From positions 744,001 through 808,000 of the forward strand of contig OY970164.1 of assembly GCA_963706555.1 (NCBI GenBank): 64,000 nt of DNA, read 5' to 3'. Of this stretch, positions 51,848-60,025 are shown piece by piece. The DNA comes from Bog-473 sp963706555 (GTDB lineage: Bacteria > Actinomycetota > Acidimicrobiia > Acidimicrobiales > RAAP-2). The position numbers and the translations under genes are program-made. The notes beneath the pieces were generated by a model. That model ran no database searches. It had not been told where the DNA came from and worked only from the letters and a program-made list of their open reading frames with translations. Each line of letters begins with the position of its first letter. The first letter of the stretch is position 1.

Positions 51848-53281
51848 ATGCGGAGGATCGGATCTGCCCTTGCGGTCGTGGCCGTGTTGTCACTTGTCCT
51901 CTCCGCCCTGGTCGCACCGGACCCGAATGCCGGTGCAACCACTGCAGCAACGGCGAACGCGTCCGTCCAGCGCCACTTCAAGGCATTCGAAGCCGCCGTC
52001 GCCCAGGCCACTGCAAAGGCCAAGCAGTATCCGTCCATCGACCCGTCCTCGTCGCTGGACACGTCCGATGCGGTGACGTACGTCCGGCAGTTGGCGCAAC
52101 TCAACCTCGACACGCAGCTGTTGGCCCTCGATCCCGACCACCCGGTCTTCTTCCGCGATCCCGATCCCTTTTCGGTCCCTGGTTCCAATCCTCCCGTGCG
52201 CTCGGGGATCTACGACCCGGACAACGTCAGTTATATCGCGATCGTCAACGGTTCCGACACCTACCGGATCACCGGGAAACGCGGCAATTCGGACGATCTG
52301 AGCGTGCAGGCAATAAGCGGGTTCCCCGGTGCCGGCTCGACCGGGAATCCCACCGCCACGTTGCTCAAGAGTCAGATCACCGTGGGCGCCAACGGCACCT
52401 ACACCATCACGGTCGGTGGAACACAACCCCAGGGCGGGAACTGGTTGCCAACGGTTCCCCAGACGACGCTCATCTCGGTGCGCGAGGCATTTAACAACTG
52501 GCCGGACGCGGTCGGCGATCAGTTGCGCCTACAGACCGTCGGTACATCCGGACCGCCCCCGGCCAAGCTGACCAACCAGCAGTTGATCCACGCCATCGAC
52601 GCTGCCACCAGTGCAGTCACGCAACAGGCTTCCTACTGGACGACCCTCTGGGGCTCGCTGCTCTCGTCGTTGCCGGCGAACCAGGTGCGGACGCCCTCTC
52701 CGACACAAGGTGGTCTGGCCGGGCAACTCTCCTCCCTCTCCCACTTCGACCTCCCTCCCGGCCAGGCGCTCGTCGTCAGTGTCGGCAAGTCCGATGCCGC
52801 GTACCAAGGCTTCGAAGCGGCGGATGCATTCGCGCAATCGCTGCCGTACGCCACGCACCAGAGCAGTCTGAACGCCACCCAGGCGCAACTCTCGAGCGAC
52901 GGTCGCTTCTGGTTCGTCGTCGCAGCCAAGGACCCCGGCGTGCCGAACTGGATCGACACCGAGGGCTACACCCAGGGCTTCCTCTTCCTGCGCTGGCAGG
53001 AGCTCACCGGAACGCTCCCACCTGCCGACAATCCGACCTCGCAAGTTGTCGCGCTCTCCGCGGTGCGCGGTGCGCTGCCGGTGGGAACGCCGACGATTAC
53101 GCCGGCCCAGAGAAAGGCCGCCCTCGCGGCGCGGGACAAAGCCGAAGCGCACCGTCTCCGCACGGCGAGCAATCAATCAGCCGGCATCCTCACCGGCTAT
53201 CTCCACCAGATCGCCGGTGACGTCGGGCGAGGCCCACTCCTGGCGATCTACGCCGGTTCCTCCCTCGGCTCCCGGCTGTAG
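51848..53281 (+). CDS. Secreted protein with DUF1214-like domain
   Basis: This 477-residue protein has a signal peptide (SALAVVAVLSLVLSALVAPD) after a good ggggga ribosome site. The mature part has PVRSGIYDPDNVSYIAIVNG, TYRITGKRGNSDDLSVQAIS and FWFVVAAKDPGVPNWIDTEG, TQGFLFLRWQEL, the order seen in DUF1214/DUF1254-like actinobacterial proteins, though this assignment is from pattern only. The last ~60 residues are a charged helix (PAQRKAALAARDKAEAHRLR). It is probably secreted or loosely wall-bound. Nothing nearby suggests a pathway. Confidence 0.78.
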   Translation: MRRIGSALAVVAVLSLVLSALVAPDPNAGATTAATANASVQRHFKAFEAAVAQATAKAKQYPSIDPSSSLDTSDAVTYVRQLAQLNLDTQLLALDPDHPVFFRDPDPFSVPGSNPPVRSGIYDPDNVSYIAIVNGSDTYRITGKRGNSDDLSVQAISGFPGAGSTGNPTATLLKSQITVGANGTYTITVGGTQPQGGNWLPTVPQTTLISVREAFNNWPDAVGDQLRLQTVGTSGPPPAKLTNQQLIHAIDAATSAVTQQASYWTTLWGSLLSSLPANQVRTPSPTQGGLAGQLSSLSHFDLPPGQALVVSVGKSDAAYQGFEAADAFAQSLPYATHQSSLNATQAQLSSDGRFWFVVAAKDPGVPNWIDTEGYTQGFLFLRWQELTGTLPPADNPTSQVVALSAVRGALPVGTPTITPAQRKAALAARDKAEAHRLRTASNQSAGILTGYLHQIAGDVGRGPLLAIYAGSSLGSRL

Positions 53282-53350
53282 ACGCCGGTCAAGTGGACAA
53301 CCGTCGGCCCGGGGGGCGACTCGATCGCCGGCCCCGAGCGTGGCACCCCG

Positions 53351-53782
53351 TCAGCGGGCGTACGCCTGCGGTGCCCCGGCGTGGATCTCGATCCACTCCG
53401 CCCCCTCGTCACCGGCGGTCCACGCGTAGAGCCGGTCCGGGCTGTAGTAGCCCATGCCGGCGCTGGTGACCCGGTTCCCGTAGTGGAGGGAGCCCCGCAG
53501 GACATAGGTGATCTGGTGCGTGCCGTGCCGGTGGGGCTTGACCTGTTCTCCCGGCTTCGCCTCTTCATGGAAGACGGAAAGGTTGGGCGACTGCAGAATC
53601 ACCTTGGTCATGAGATCGCGCCCGAAGATGTCGTACATCGCCTGTTTGTCCTCTTCGCTCGAATCTGTCTGATCGAGCATCTGGGAAATTGAGGCCGCGG
53701 GCAGATCGGCGATCGAGTAAAAGAAGGGTCGCAACCCCCCGTCGTCCTCCGTGACCACGGTCGCTGTCTCTTCTGCTTCCAT
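53351..53782 (-). CDS. Cupin-domain protein
   Basis: This 143-residue single cupin has the first metal motif in HRHGTHQITYVLRG (His-x-His... pattern) and the second in AWTAGDEGAEWIEIHAG. The ribosome site ggaggag is strong. The front half (RPFFYSIADLPAASISQMLD) is a helical leader. Cupins of this kind bind a metal and act as isomerases, dioxygenases or ligand sensors; there is no way to tell which. Longer upstream reading is a shadow of the alpha/beta hydrolase. It is divergent from the hydrolase, with starts about 115 bases apart. Confidence 0.85.
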   Translation of the reverse strand: MEAEETATVVTEDDGGLRPFFYSIADLPAASISQMLDQTDSSEEDKQAMYDIFGRDLMTKVILQSPNLSVFHEEAKPGEQVKPHRHGTHQITYVLRGSLHYGNRVTSAGMGYYSPDRLYAWTAGDEGAEWIEIHAGAPQAYAR

Positions 53783-53897
53783 CGGATCTCCTCCCCGTTT
53801 CGCACAGACGTCCCCGCTCCTGCGCCCTAATGTTAACGACGTGGCCCACACGGAGAATTTGGCGGTGTGGCGCGTTCCTCCCCGAAGGGAGTCGACC

Positions 53898-54732
53898 GTG
53901 CCGACGCCGGCCGAGCTTCGAGACCAGCGGGCCTCCCTTCCTCGGCCGATCCCCACTTCGACCCCTACGGTCGAGGTGACGACCGAGACCATCGGGGGCG
54001 TGCCCTGTGTGGTGTGCCACCCCACCAAGCCCCGCGCGACGCTCGTGCACCTCCACGGAGGTGGTTTCCGCCTCGGGTCGGCCGCCGGGTCGGCCGCCTT
54101 CGGCACCCGCATGGCTGACATCGCGGCAGGTGCGCGTGGTCCTTGTGGATTACGCGCTTGCGCCCGAGCACCCGTTCCCGGCCGGACTGCACGATGCAAT
54201 CCACGTCTACGACGCGGTCCGGGCCGAAACCTCGTCGCTTCCGGTCCTGGTGGGCGGGGACTCAGCCGGTGGTGGCCTGGCCACGAGCCTGGTGGTGGCG
54301 GCCCTGGCCGCAGGCTTGCCTCTCCCCAGCGGCGTGATCCTGTTCTCACCCTGGCTCGATCTCACCGTGAGCGCCGACTCATACGCCTCACGCGCCCGGT
54401 CCGACTTGCTCTTCTCCGCCACGAGCGCAACTGCGGCTGCTGGCCTCTACCTTCAGGGCTGGGACCCCCGTCATCCGCTGGCCTCGCCCGTCATCGCCGA
54501 CCTTCAGGGCTTTCCGCCCGTGCTGCTGTTCGTCGGGTCCGAAGAAGTCCTCCTCGACGATGCGCTCGCCCTCGCGAGTGCACTCTCCCGAGCCGGTTCC
54601 ACGGTGGCCCTGCACTCGATTGCGGGCATGCAACACGTCTGGCCGACCATCTGGCCCGAACTTCGCGAATCCGAGACCTCCTTGCGCCTGCTCGCCGCCT
54701 TCGTGGCCGACCTCTGCGAGCAGACCGGCTAA
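53898..54732 (+). pseudogene. Alpha/beta hydrolase (HSL/esterase type), frameshifted
   Basis: Two frames form one ~278-residue lipase/esterase of the hormone-sensitive lipase group. From the GTG at 53898 (agggag upstream) the first reads VCHPTKPRATLVHLHGGGFR with the oxyanion HGGG motif. Near 54120-54135 the frame shifts; the second reads VVLVDYALAPEHPFPAGLHD, the nucleophile GGDSAGGGLA, then PPVLLFVGSEEVLLDDA (Asp) and AGMQHVWPTIWP (His). Catalytic residues are all present across the join. One extra base (for example in gcaggtgcg) or two missing would restore it. The gene lies 46 bases upstream of oxidoreductase 4. Confidence 0.82.
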
Positions 54733-54778
54733 CTTTCCGACGTCGTCGTGACCGCAGCATCTGAATGGGGGACAATCC

Positions 54779-55927
54779 GTGAAGCTCGACCTTCTCTACG
54801 AGATCCAACCGAAGGTACGGCCGTGGGATCTTCCCCATCCCTACGGCCAACGCCGGGCCGAGCAGGAGGCCTACGACGAGGCCATCGCGCAGATCCAACT
54901 GGCTGACCGGCTGGGCTTCAACACGGTGTGGGTGGTCGAACACCACTTCCGCGATAGTCGCTCGGCGTGCCCTTCCTCCGAAGTCGTGCTCGGCGGCCTC
55001 GCGCTGTCGACCAACCAGATCCGGCTGGGGTTCGGGGTGACGCTGATGCCGTTCGGGTTCATCCATCCGGCCCGGGTGGCCGAAAAGGTGGCGACGGTCG
55101 ACATCTTGAGCCATGGCCGTGTGGAGTGGGGGACCGGCCGCTCCACACCGATGGAGCAGACGGCGTTCGGCGTGCCGATCGACGACCGTTCGCGCGACCA
55201 GTGGAAGGAAGCGATCGAGATCGTGGTGGGCATGTGGGCCGAGGAGAGGTACTCCTACAGCAGCCCGAGTTTCGAGTTCCCGCTCCGCATGCAGACCCCC
55301 AAGCCGTTCCAGGATCCACACCCACCTGTCTGGCAGGCGGCCACCAGCGACAGCAGCGCAGTCAGTGCCGGTCGCTACGGGCTCGGCTTGCTCTCCCTTT
55401 CCCTGAGCAGGACCGTCGAGCAGATGGCCGAAGTGATCGCGAGCTACCACGCGGCCCAGGCGGAATCCGAGCCGCTCACCCATGTCAGGAATGATCGCGT
55501 CGGGGCGTACACGCTCGTCCACTGTTGCGATGATCTGGACCAGGCGGCCCAGTCCTACGGTCTCTGGGACTCCGTCGAATGGTGGTACCGCAACCTGGCC
55601 GAGTTCATCATCGAGTGGGAGCTCCCCAACCTCACCAAAGAGGCCCAGGACCGGGCCTTCCCACTCCTGCACCTTTCAGCGAACAGCGAAACAGATGTCC
55701 AGCGCTACCAGGAGCAGGACATGATCATCATCGGAACGCCCGAAATGTGCCTGGAAAAGATGATCCGTTATGCCGAGGCCGGCGTCGATCAGTTGCTCTG
55801 CTACATGCAGTTCGGGATGCTCCCCCACGAGACAGTCATGCATTCGATAGAGCTGTTGGCCGAACACGTGATGCCCGAGCTGGAGCGCCGGGGACACCGT
55901 GTGACCGCCACTGCCGTGGCCGTCTGA
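54779..55927 (+). CDS. Luciferase-like (F420 or FMN) oxidoreductase 4, long form
   Basis: This 382-residue member is longer than the other three. It begins at a GTG with ggggga upstream: KLDLLYEIQPKVRPW, LGFNTVWVVEHHFRDSRSAC, LGFGVTLMPFGFIHPARVAE, GRVEWGTGRSTPMEQTAFGV and MIRYAEAGVDQLLCYMQFGM. This layout is of the alkanal/alkanesulfonate monooxygenase-like (LuxAB type) branch, which may use FMNH2 rather than F420. Substrate unknown. It follows the frameshifted hydrolase on the same strand at 46 bases, so both may form an operon. Confidence 0.9.
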   Translation: MKLDLLYEIQPKVRPWDLPHPYGQRRAEQEAYDEAIAQIQLADRLGFNTVWVVEHHFRDSRSACPSSEVVLGGLALSTNQIRLGFGVTLMPFGFIHPARVAEKVATVDILSHGRVEWGTGRSTPMEQTAFGVPIDDRSRDQWKEAIEIVVGMWAEERYSYSSPSFEFPLRMQTPKPFQDPHPPVWQAATSDSSAVSAGRYGLGLLSLSLSRTVEQMAEVIASYHAAQAESEPLTHVRNDRVGAYTLVHCCDDLDQAAQSYGLWDSVEWWYRNLAEFIIEWELPNLTKEAQDRAFPLLHLSANSETDVQRYQEQDMIIIGTPEMCLEKMIRYAEAGVDQLLCYMQFGMLPHETVMHSIELLAEHVMPELERRGHRVTATAVAV

Positions 55928-55999
55928 GACAGGCAGGCATCACGAAGATTTCATGGCGCGGTCACGGTCGTGTCACCCGGGGTGCGGCAGACTCATGCG

Positions 56000-56284
56000 A
56001 TGCCGAAACGGCTGCAGACGACCACGGACCTCCGAACAGGATGGCAACCGGATCCCTTCGGAGCACATGAGCTCCGGCTCTTCTCACCTCAAGGCGCTCC
56101 CACCGCGCACGTGAGCACGAACGGGCGCAACTCCTACGAGGAAGTGCCGGGGGCACTCGTGACAGATCGTCCCGCCCGGGCGTTGCCGGCGTCACACGTC
56201 GCGCCGTGCGGGCACCCGAGGCCTGCGACAGCCAACGGGGACCCAACAGCCACATGCGGTCGCGTCCGCACGGGTGGCAACTGA
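56000..56284 (+). CDS. Small protein with GWQxDPFG module
   Basis: From the ATG at 56000 the protein is 94 residues. It carries GWQPDPFGAHELRLFS and, a few residues on, GAPTAHVSTNGRNSY, the same module as the N-terminus of the 17302-18096 protein (GWQRDPFGLHEFRFFS ... GKPTLLVRDG...SY). No membrane segment follows here, so this may be a stand-alone copy or the remnant of a longer gene. A start at 55970 (GTG) is possible. Ribosome site weak. Function unknown. Confidence 0.6.
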   Translation: MPKRLQTTTDLRTGWQPDPFGAHELRLFSPQGAPTAHVSTNGRNSYEEVPGALVTDRPARALPASHVAPCGHPRPATANGDPTATCGRVRTGGN

Positions 56285-56492
56285 CGCTTCGCGCCGCGGC
56301 ATCATCCTCCTGACGATGGTCGATCGCGCTAGTCGGTCCGGTCCCATGAGGCCGAAACCCAAGATTCATCTACGAGTCGCTTCACCGTTACATCAGCTTC
56401 GCGAGCCGTTCATCTCGACTCCCTAAGGTGGGCACCACGTAGCGAACCCTCCTCCCAGATCACACCGGGGCCTCCTCCCTCCCCGTGTGTCC

Positions 56493-56534
56493 AGGCAACG
56501 ACGGGGGACACCCCCCACTCCCCCGTCGTTGCCT
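56493..56534. terminator. 16-base perfect inverted repeat, probable bidirectional terminator
   Basis: Arms AGGCAACGACGGGGGA (56493-56508) and TCCCCCGTCGTTGCCT (56519-56534) pair perfectly around a 10-base C-rich loop. It lies 41 bases from the stop of the GH43 gene and ~210 after the GWQ gene, between convergent genes. No T-run follows either arm. Together with flanks, 56285-56575 holds no gene. Confidence 0.65.
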
Positions 56535-56575
56535 GCCGCCCTCCTGCCGCGGTCCTGCGGCGGATTGCACAAAGG

Positions 56576-57943
56576 TCACGAAGATGGCTCGACCACCGGC
56601 GCGAATCCGGAGAGGTTCAGCTTGCGCAGGTAAAGCTCACGGGAATGCGGGTAGCCGACTTCGGTCGGGAGCCACGCGTGAAAAGCGATCCACGGCGACC
56701 CCGTCGCATCGGTGAAGACGGATTCTCCGCCGGGACCGACCTCGTTTGCATCGCTGGACAGGATCGGTTGCGGCCAGGGCTCGGTGCAGGGCCCGAGGGG
56801 CCCACTACAGCTCGCGACGCCGACGGCATAGCTTGCGGTGTCCCAATTGTTGCCCGAGTAGAAGAGCAGATAGTGCCCCGACGTCACCATGAGGTCGGGC
56901 GCCTCGATCACACCGCCCTCCCAGCCCAGGTCGGCCGTGAGGAGTTTCGTGGGCCCGTTGCCGGCCACGGCCGTCCCCGTCGGAGAAAGTTGTTCGGACC
57001 AGAGCCGAGCCGGCTGATTCCTCGTGCCGTTGGTCTTCCATTGGAGATAGGGCGTCCCATCCAGATCGACGAACGGCGAGGGGTCGATGGACCCTCCCAA
57101 CGAAGGCTGACAGACGACCGGCGCGGCCGAGGTGTCGACGAAAGGGCCCTGAGGCTGCGTCGCCGTGGCGGCCGAAATGCACATTTCCCCTCCACCGGAC
57201 CCGCCCACGATCGCCGAGTAGTAGAGCACGTAGTTACTGCCCAGCTGCACGACCGAAGGGGCCCAGGTGGCGCCCGCCACGGCCCAATTCGGAAGGCTCA
57301 GCAACGCGTTCCCCACTGCGCTCCAATGCAGCAGGTCCGTCGACTCGATGATCTGGATGTTGCCCCCCACCGAGTTGGTCCCGTAGGCGAAGTAGTCGGC
57401 GCCCACGCGCACCACGTAGGGATCCGGAAAGTCGAAGGGATAGACGAGACCGTCGCTGCTACTGCCGTCGACGGTCAAGCAGGCCGCCGAGACACCGGAG
57501 AGGTCTGAGGCTGCCTGGTCGTTGTCGTGCGCAGCGATCTGCCCATAGGCCTGCTGGACACCCGTCAGGCACGTCTGCAGGTGCCCGATGTCGAGCCCCT
57601 CGAGGTAGGTCGAGATGTTCAACTGATTGAGCGACTGCTGGGCGGACCCCAGGAGTTGGAGCGCCACGGAGACTGAATCCTGCAGCGTTTCCTGATGCGT
57701 CGAAGCGACGCGTTGCGCCTCTGACTTTGTCCCCAGTGTGGAGCGGGTATCGGCCAGTGTGGTGCGCGCCGATTCCAGTGCACGCTGCTCGTGCCGCGTA
57801 CGAGCGTGCGCTTGCACGTCGATTACCACAGCGGCGACAGCGACGGCCACCGTCACCAGCGCAACGAGCACGCGCAGCAACGCACGGCGCCGTCGTTCAG
57901 CCACCCGCGGCCGCCGCACTCCGGCAGGCGGTGGACACGCCAT
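56576..57943 (-). CDS. Membrane-anchored GH43 glycosidase with coiled-coil/Cys module
   Basis: This 455-residue protein has a membrane helix (ALLRVLVALVTVAVAVAAVV), a coiled coil (~50-110), a Cys-bounded segment (IGHLQTCLTGVQQAYGQ ... GVSAAC) and a GH43 five-bladed propeller. The three acidic residues are present: Asp174 in DFPDPYVV, Asp287 in GSIDPSPF and Glu347 in GGVIEAPDL. GH43 enzymes cleave arabinofuranosyl or xylosyl links. The front module is paralogous to the next gene. Start is the ATG at 57943 or the GTG at 57904; the gene overlaps its upstream neighbour either way, so they are coupled. Confidence 0.83.
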   Translation of the reverse strand: MACPPPAGVRRPRVAERRRRALLRVLVALVTVAVAVAAVVIDVQAHARTRHEQRALESARTTLADTRSTLGTKSEAQRVASTHQETLQDSVSVALQLLGSAQQSLNQLNISTYLEGLDIGHLQTCLTGVQQAYGQIAAHDNDQAASDLSGVSAACLTVDGSSSDGLVYPFDFPDPYVVRVGADYFAYGTNSVGGNIQIIESTDLLHWSAVGNALLSLPNWAVAGATWAPSVVQLGSNYVLYYSAIVGGSGGGEMCISAATATQPQGPFVDTSAAPVVCQPSLGGSIDPSPFVDLDGTPYLQWKTNGTRNQPARLWSEQLSPTGTAVAGNGPTKLLTADLGWEGGVIEAPDLMVTSGHYLLFYSGNNWDTASYAVGVASCSGPLGPCTEPWPQPILSSDANEVGPGGESVFTDATGSPWIAFHAWLPTEVGYPHSRELYLRKLNLSGFAPVVEPSS

Positions 57944-58571
57944 TCAACGCCGACACCGCATGGTTCTGGTCACCCACCGAAAGTGCGTTCAGTGCCTGTT
58001 GGACGCCGCCCTGGCACGCCTTCAGGTTGCCGATATAGCTGGACTTGTCCGAGGAATTCTTCTCGGCCTGTACGAGGGCGGTCCGGACGCTCTGCAGCAA
58101 CGCCGAGTCGGAGGACAGAGCCGTCTCGGAGGCAGTCACCTGCACCTTGAGAAACCGGAGATCCTGGCGAACGGCGGTGAGCTGGACGTCAGCGGCCGCA
58201 ATCAGGGCTCTCGTCTGGACGAGCGAGTCATGGGCCTGCTCGAATTGGGTGTTCGCCTGCCGCTCGTTTCCGAGGACGAACACAAGAACGGCCACGACCG
58301 CGAGCAGGGCCACCAGAGGCACAACCCGGGGCCGCCGCCGCCTTCGGACTCCCGTGACGGCCCCGAGTTGGGCGGGCTCTTCTTCGGCCAGATCGACGGC
58401 GATGGCCAAGGGTCTTCTCAGTTCCCTCGAGAGGGAGCTCGATGCCGACGAAGTCCTCGCAGAGCCCTCCACGCAGCCCGTCGAGCTGTTCCGGAGTCGA
58501 GGAGTGAGGCGTCCGTCACGGATCGGCTGGACGCGCTGAGAGCCATGGGTGCCAATGATCAGCAGCGACAC
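57897..58571 (-). CDS. Membrane-anchored coiled-coil protein paralogous to the GH43 anchor
   Basis: This protein has a basic patch RRRRR, a membrane helix (VVPLVALLAVVAVLVFVLG), a long coiled coil (QFEQAHDSLVQTRALIAAAD to ALVQAEKNSS) and a C-terminal module IGNLKACQGGVQQALNALSV ending GVSTACRSAAAAGG. The last part aligns with the GH43 protein's IGHLQTCLTGVQQAYGQ ... GVSAAC, including both cysteines. Start is unsure: the GTG at 58571 gives an unconvincing 54-residue leader, and a TTG at 58409 with gagaag upstream is plausible. It is the front gene of the pair and overlaps the next by a few bases. Function unknown. Confidence 0.72.
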   Translation of the reverse strand: MSLLIIGTHGSQRVQPIRDGRLTPRLRNSSTGCVEGSARTSSASSSLSRELRRPLAIAVDLAEEEPAQLGAVTGVRRRRRPRVVPLVALLAVVAVLVFVLGNERQANTQFEQAHDSLVQTRALIAAADVQLTAVRQDLRFLKVQVTASETALSSDSALLQSVRTALVQAEKNSSDKSSYIGNLKACQGGVQQALNALSVGDQNHAVSALNGVSTACRSAAAAGG

Positions 58572-58784
58572 GTGCGCGCATCTGGCGCAATGTAACGCAG
58601 CGGACCACTCGTGAATGCGGACCCCGAGGGGTACGGAGATCTGAAACCCGCGTTGCCGATTTGCCGGATCACACAGCTGAACTGCACCTGCCCCCCGTCA
58701 TGACGACCTGCGCCGCCCCCTGTCCGCCGCCCGTTCACGAAGAAATTACTGCGGCGGTCACGGAGATGTCATCGGTCGACAGGG

Positions 58785-59189
58785 CTACGAAGCTCCCATC
58801 ACGTCCTGCAGTTGTGCGGTGTCGACGTACTGCTGGAAATTGACCAGCTTGCCGTCGCGCATGGTGAAGACGTGGCAGTACTGGGCATCGAGGTTCTTCC
58901 CCGTGGCCTTGCATGTTCCGGTGTAGCGCCCTTCCACAATGACGCTGTCCCCCGCGTCATGGAAGGTCTTGGGGTGGATGACGAAACTGCCGTCGTAGTC
59001 CGCCACCATTTTTACGAACAAGTTCTCGACGATCGCATCAGAACCCTTCCACGCCTCGCCACTGAGCTGATAAGGATTGCCCTCCGCCTCACGCCACTCG
59101 ATGTCGGAATCCATCAGGTCGAGAACCGCAGGCAGATCTCCCCGCCCGAAAGCCTCGTACGCGCCCTGCACCAACTGGACATTGCTCAT
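58785..59189 (-). CDS. SnoaL-like / NTF2-fold protein
   Basis: This 134-residue protein is a typical NTF2-fold small protein: VQLVQGAYEAFGRGDLPAVL, MDSDIEWREAE, GSDAIVENLFVKMVADYDGS, VEGRYTGTCKATGKNL and HVFTMRDGKLVNFQQYVDTA. This pattern matches the SnoaL-like domain in polyketide cyclase-type and limonene-hydrolase-like proteins; no fixed catalytic set can be named. Full length, cytoplasmic, possibly a ligand-binding or isomerase enzyme. It has a clean ATG with ggagg seven bases upstream. Confidence 0.85.
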   Translation of the reverse strand: MSNVQLVQGAYEAFGRGDLPAVLDLMDSDIEWREAEGNPYQLSGEAWKGSDAIVENLFVKMVADYDGSFVIHPKTFHDAGDSVIVEGRYTGTCKATGKNLDAQYCHVFTMRDGKLVNFQQYVDTAQLQDVMGAS

Positions 59190-59309
59190 GGCCGCCTCCT
59201 TTGGCTACGTCTGTTGCGCAGCGTAAGCCCGCTCCAGCGGTTTGCAATCGGTGCTCGGGTTCGGGGAGCACCCAGGCAGGGGCACCCTGTTCCACCACTC
59301 GGCGAGCGG

Positions 59310-59795
59310 TCATCCAGCGCTGGGGGAAGCGAGCTCGATCGCCGTGCAGACGGCCTCGTCCGGGGTCCGCACAGGCACAATTCCGTGGTCCTCCTGACCG
59401 AGCGGACGGATGAGGGTCCACGTCCCCAGACCGATCACCGGAATACCCGCACGGAGCGCCACGGCAATCTCGGAGAGGGTCCCATATTCACCGTCGACGG
59501 CGATCACCGCAGTGGCCGCGCCCACAACGAGAACATTCCGGGCCTCTCCGAGACCCGTGGGAATGACCACATCGACCCACCGGTTGGCTGCTGAAGGATC
59601 GGTGCCGGGCAGGATGCCGACCGTGCAGCCACCGGCCTCCTTTGCACCCCGACAGGCGGCGGCCATCACTCCTCCGAGACCGCCACACACCAGCGTCACC
59701 CCGGCGGCGGCGAGCCCACGACCGACAGCTTCGGCCACGACAAGTGTGGTGGCCGACGTCTCGGCCCCGCCGATCACGGCGATCTGCATCGGCAT
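59310..59795 (-). CDS. TIGR00725-type LOG-like Rossmann protein
   Basis: From the ATG at 59795 this 161-residue protein has MQIAVIGGAETSATTLVVAE, CGGLGGVMAAACRGAKEAGG, PTGLGEARNVLVVGAATAV and VDGEYGTLSEIAVALRAGI. It is the short TIGR00725 relative of the LOG/lysine-decarboxylase-like family; the usual PGGxGTxxE loop appears as DGEYGTLSE. Nucleotide binding is likely, and some relatives hydrolyse nucleoside monophosphates. An ATG six bases later is an alternative start. Another frame extends upstream but is non-native. Confidence 0.85.
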   Translation of the reverse strand: MPMQIAVIGGAETSATTLVVAEAVGRGLAAAGVTLVCGGLGGVMAAACRGAKEAGGCTVGILPGTDPSAANRWVDVVIPTGLGEARNVLVVGAATAVIAVDGEYGTLSEIAVALRAGIPVIGLGTWTLIRPLGQEDHGIVPVRTPDEAVCTAIELASPSAG

Positions 59796-60025
59796 AGGCG
59801 CAAGGGTAAACCGTGGTCGGGCGATCACCGAAATTTCATCAGAGCCGGCTTGCAGCTGCTGCAGCTCTGGCGTCGATCGCCGGGTCGTTCGTCGTGCACT
59901 TCGTGAAAACCCGCCACGCCTCCTGCGGCAACCCCCGAAATTGCGGCACCCGCCTTGCTGCCGGTGGCGGCTCTGGCCGCCGGCGGGCTCGCCTACGGGA
60001 TCAGGCGGGGGCGTGTCCGCAACAA

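Noticed and set aside
58426..58539. Plus-strand peptide starting MAKGLLSSLERELDADE opposite the coiled-coil protein
   Set aside because: It looks protein-like but lacks a ribosome site, is short and antisense to the leader of the minus-strand gene; kept out as chance.
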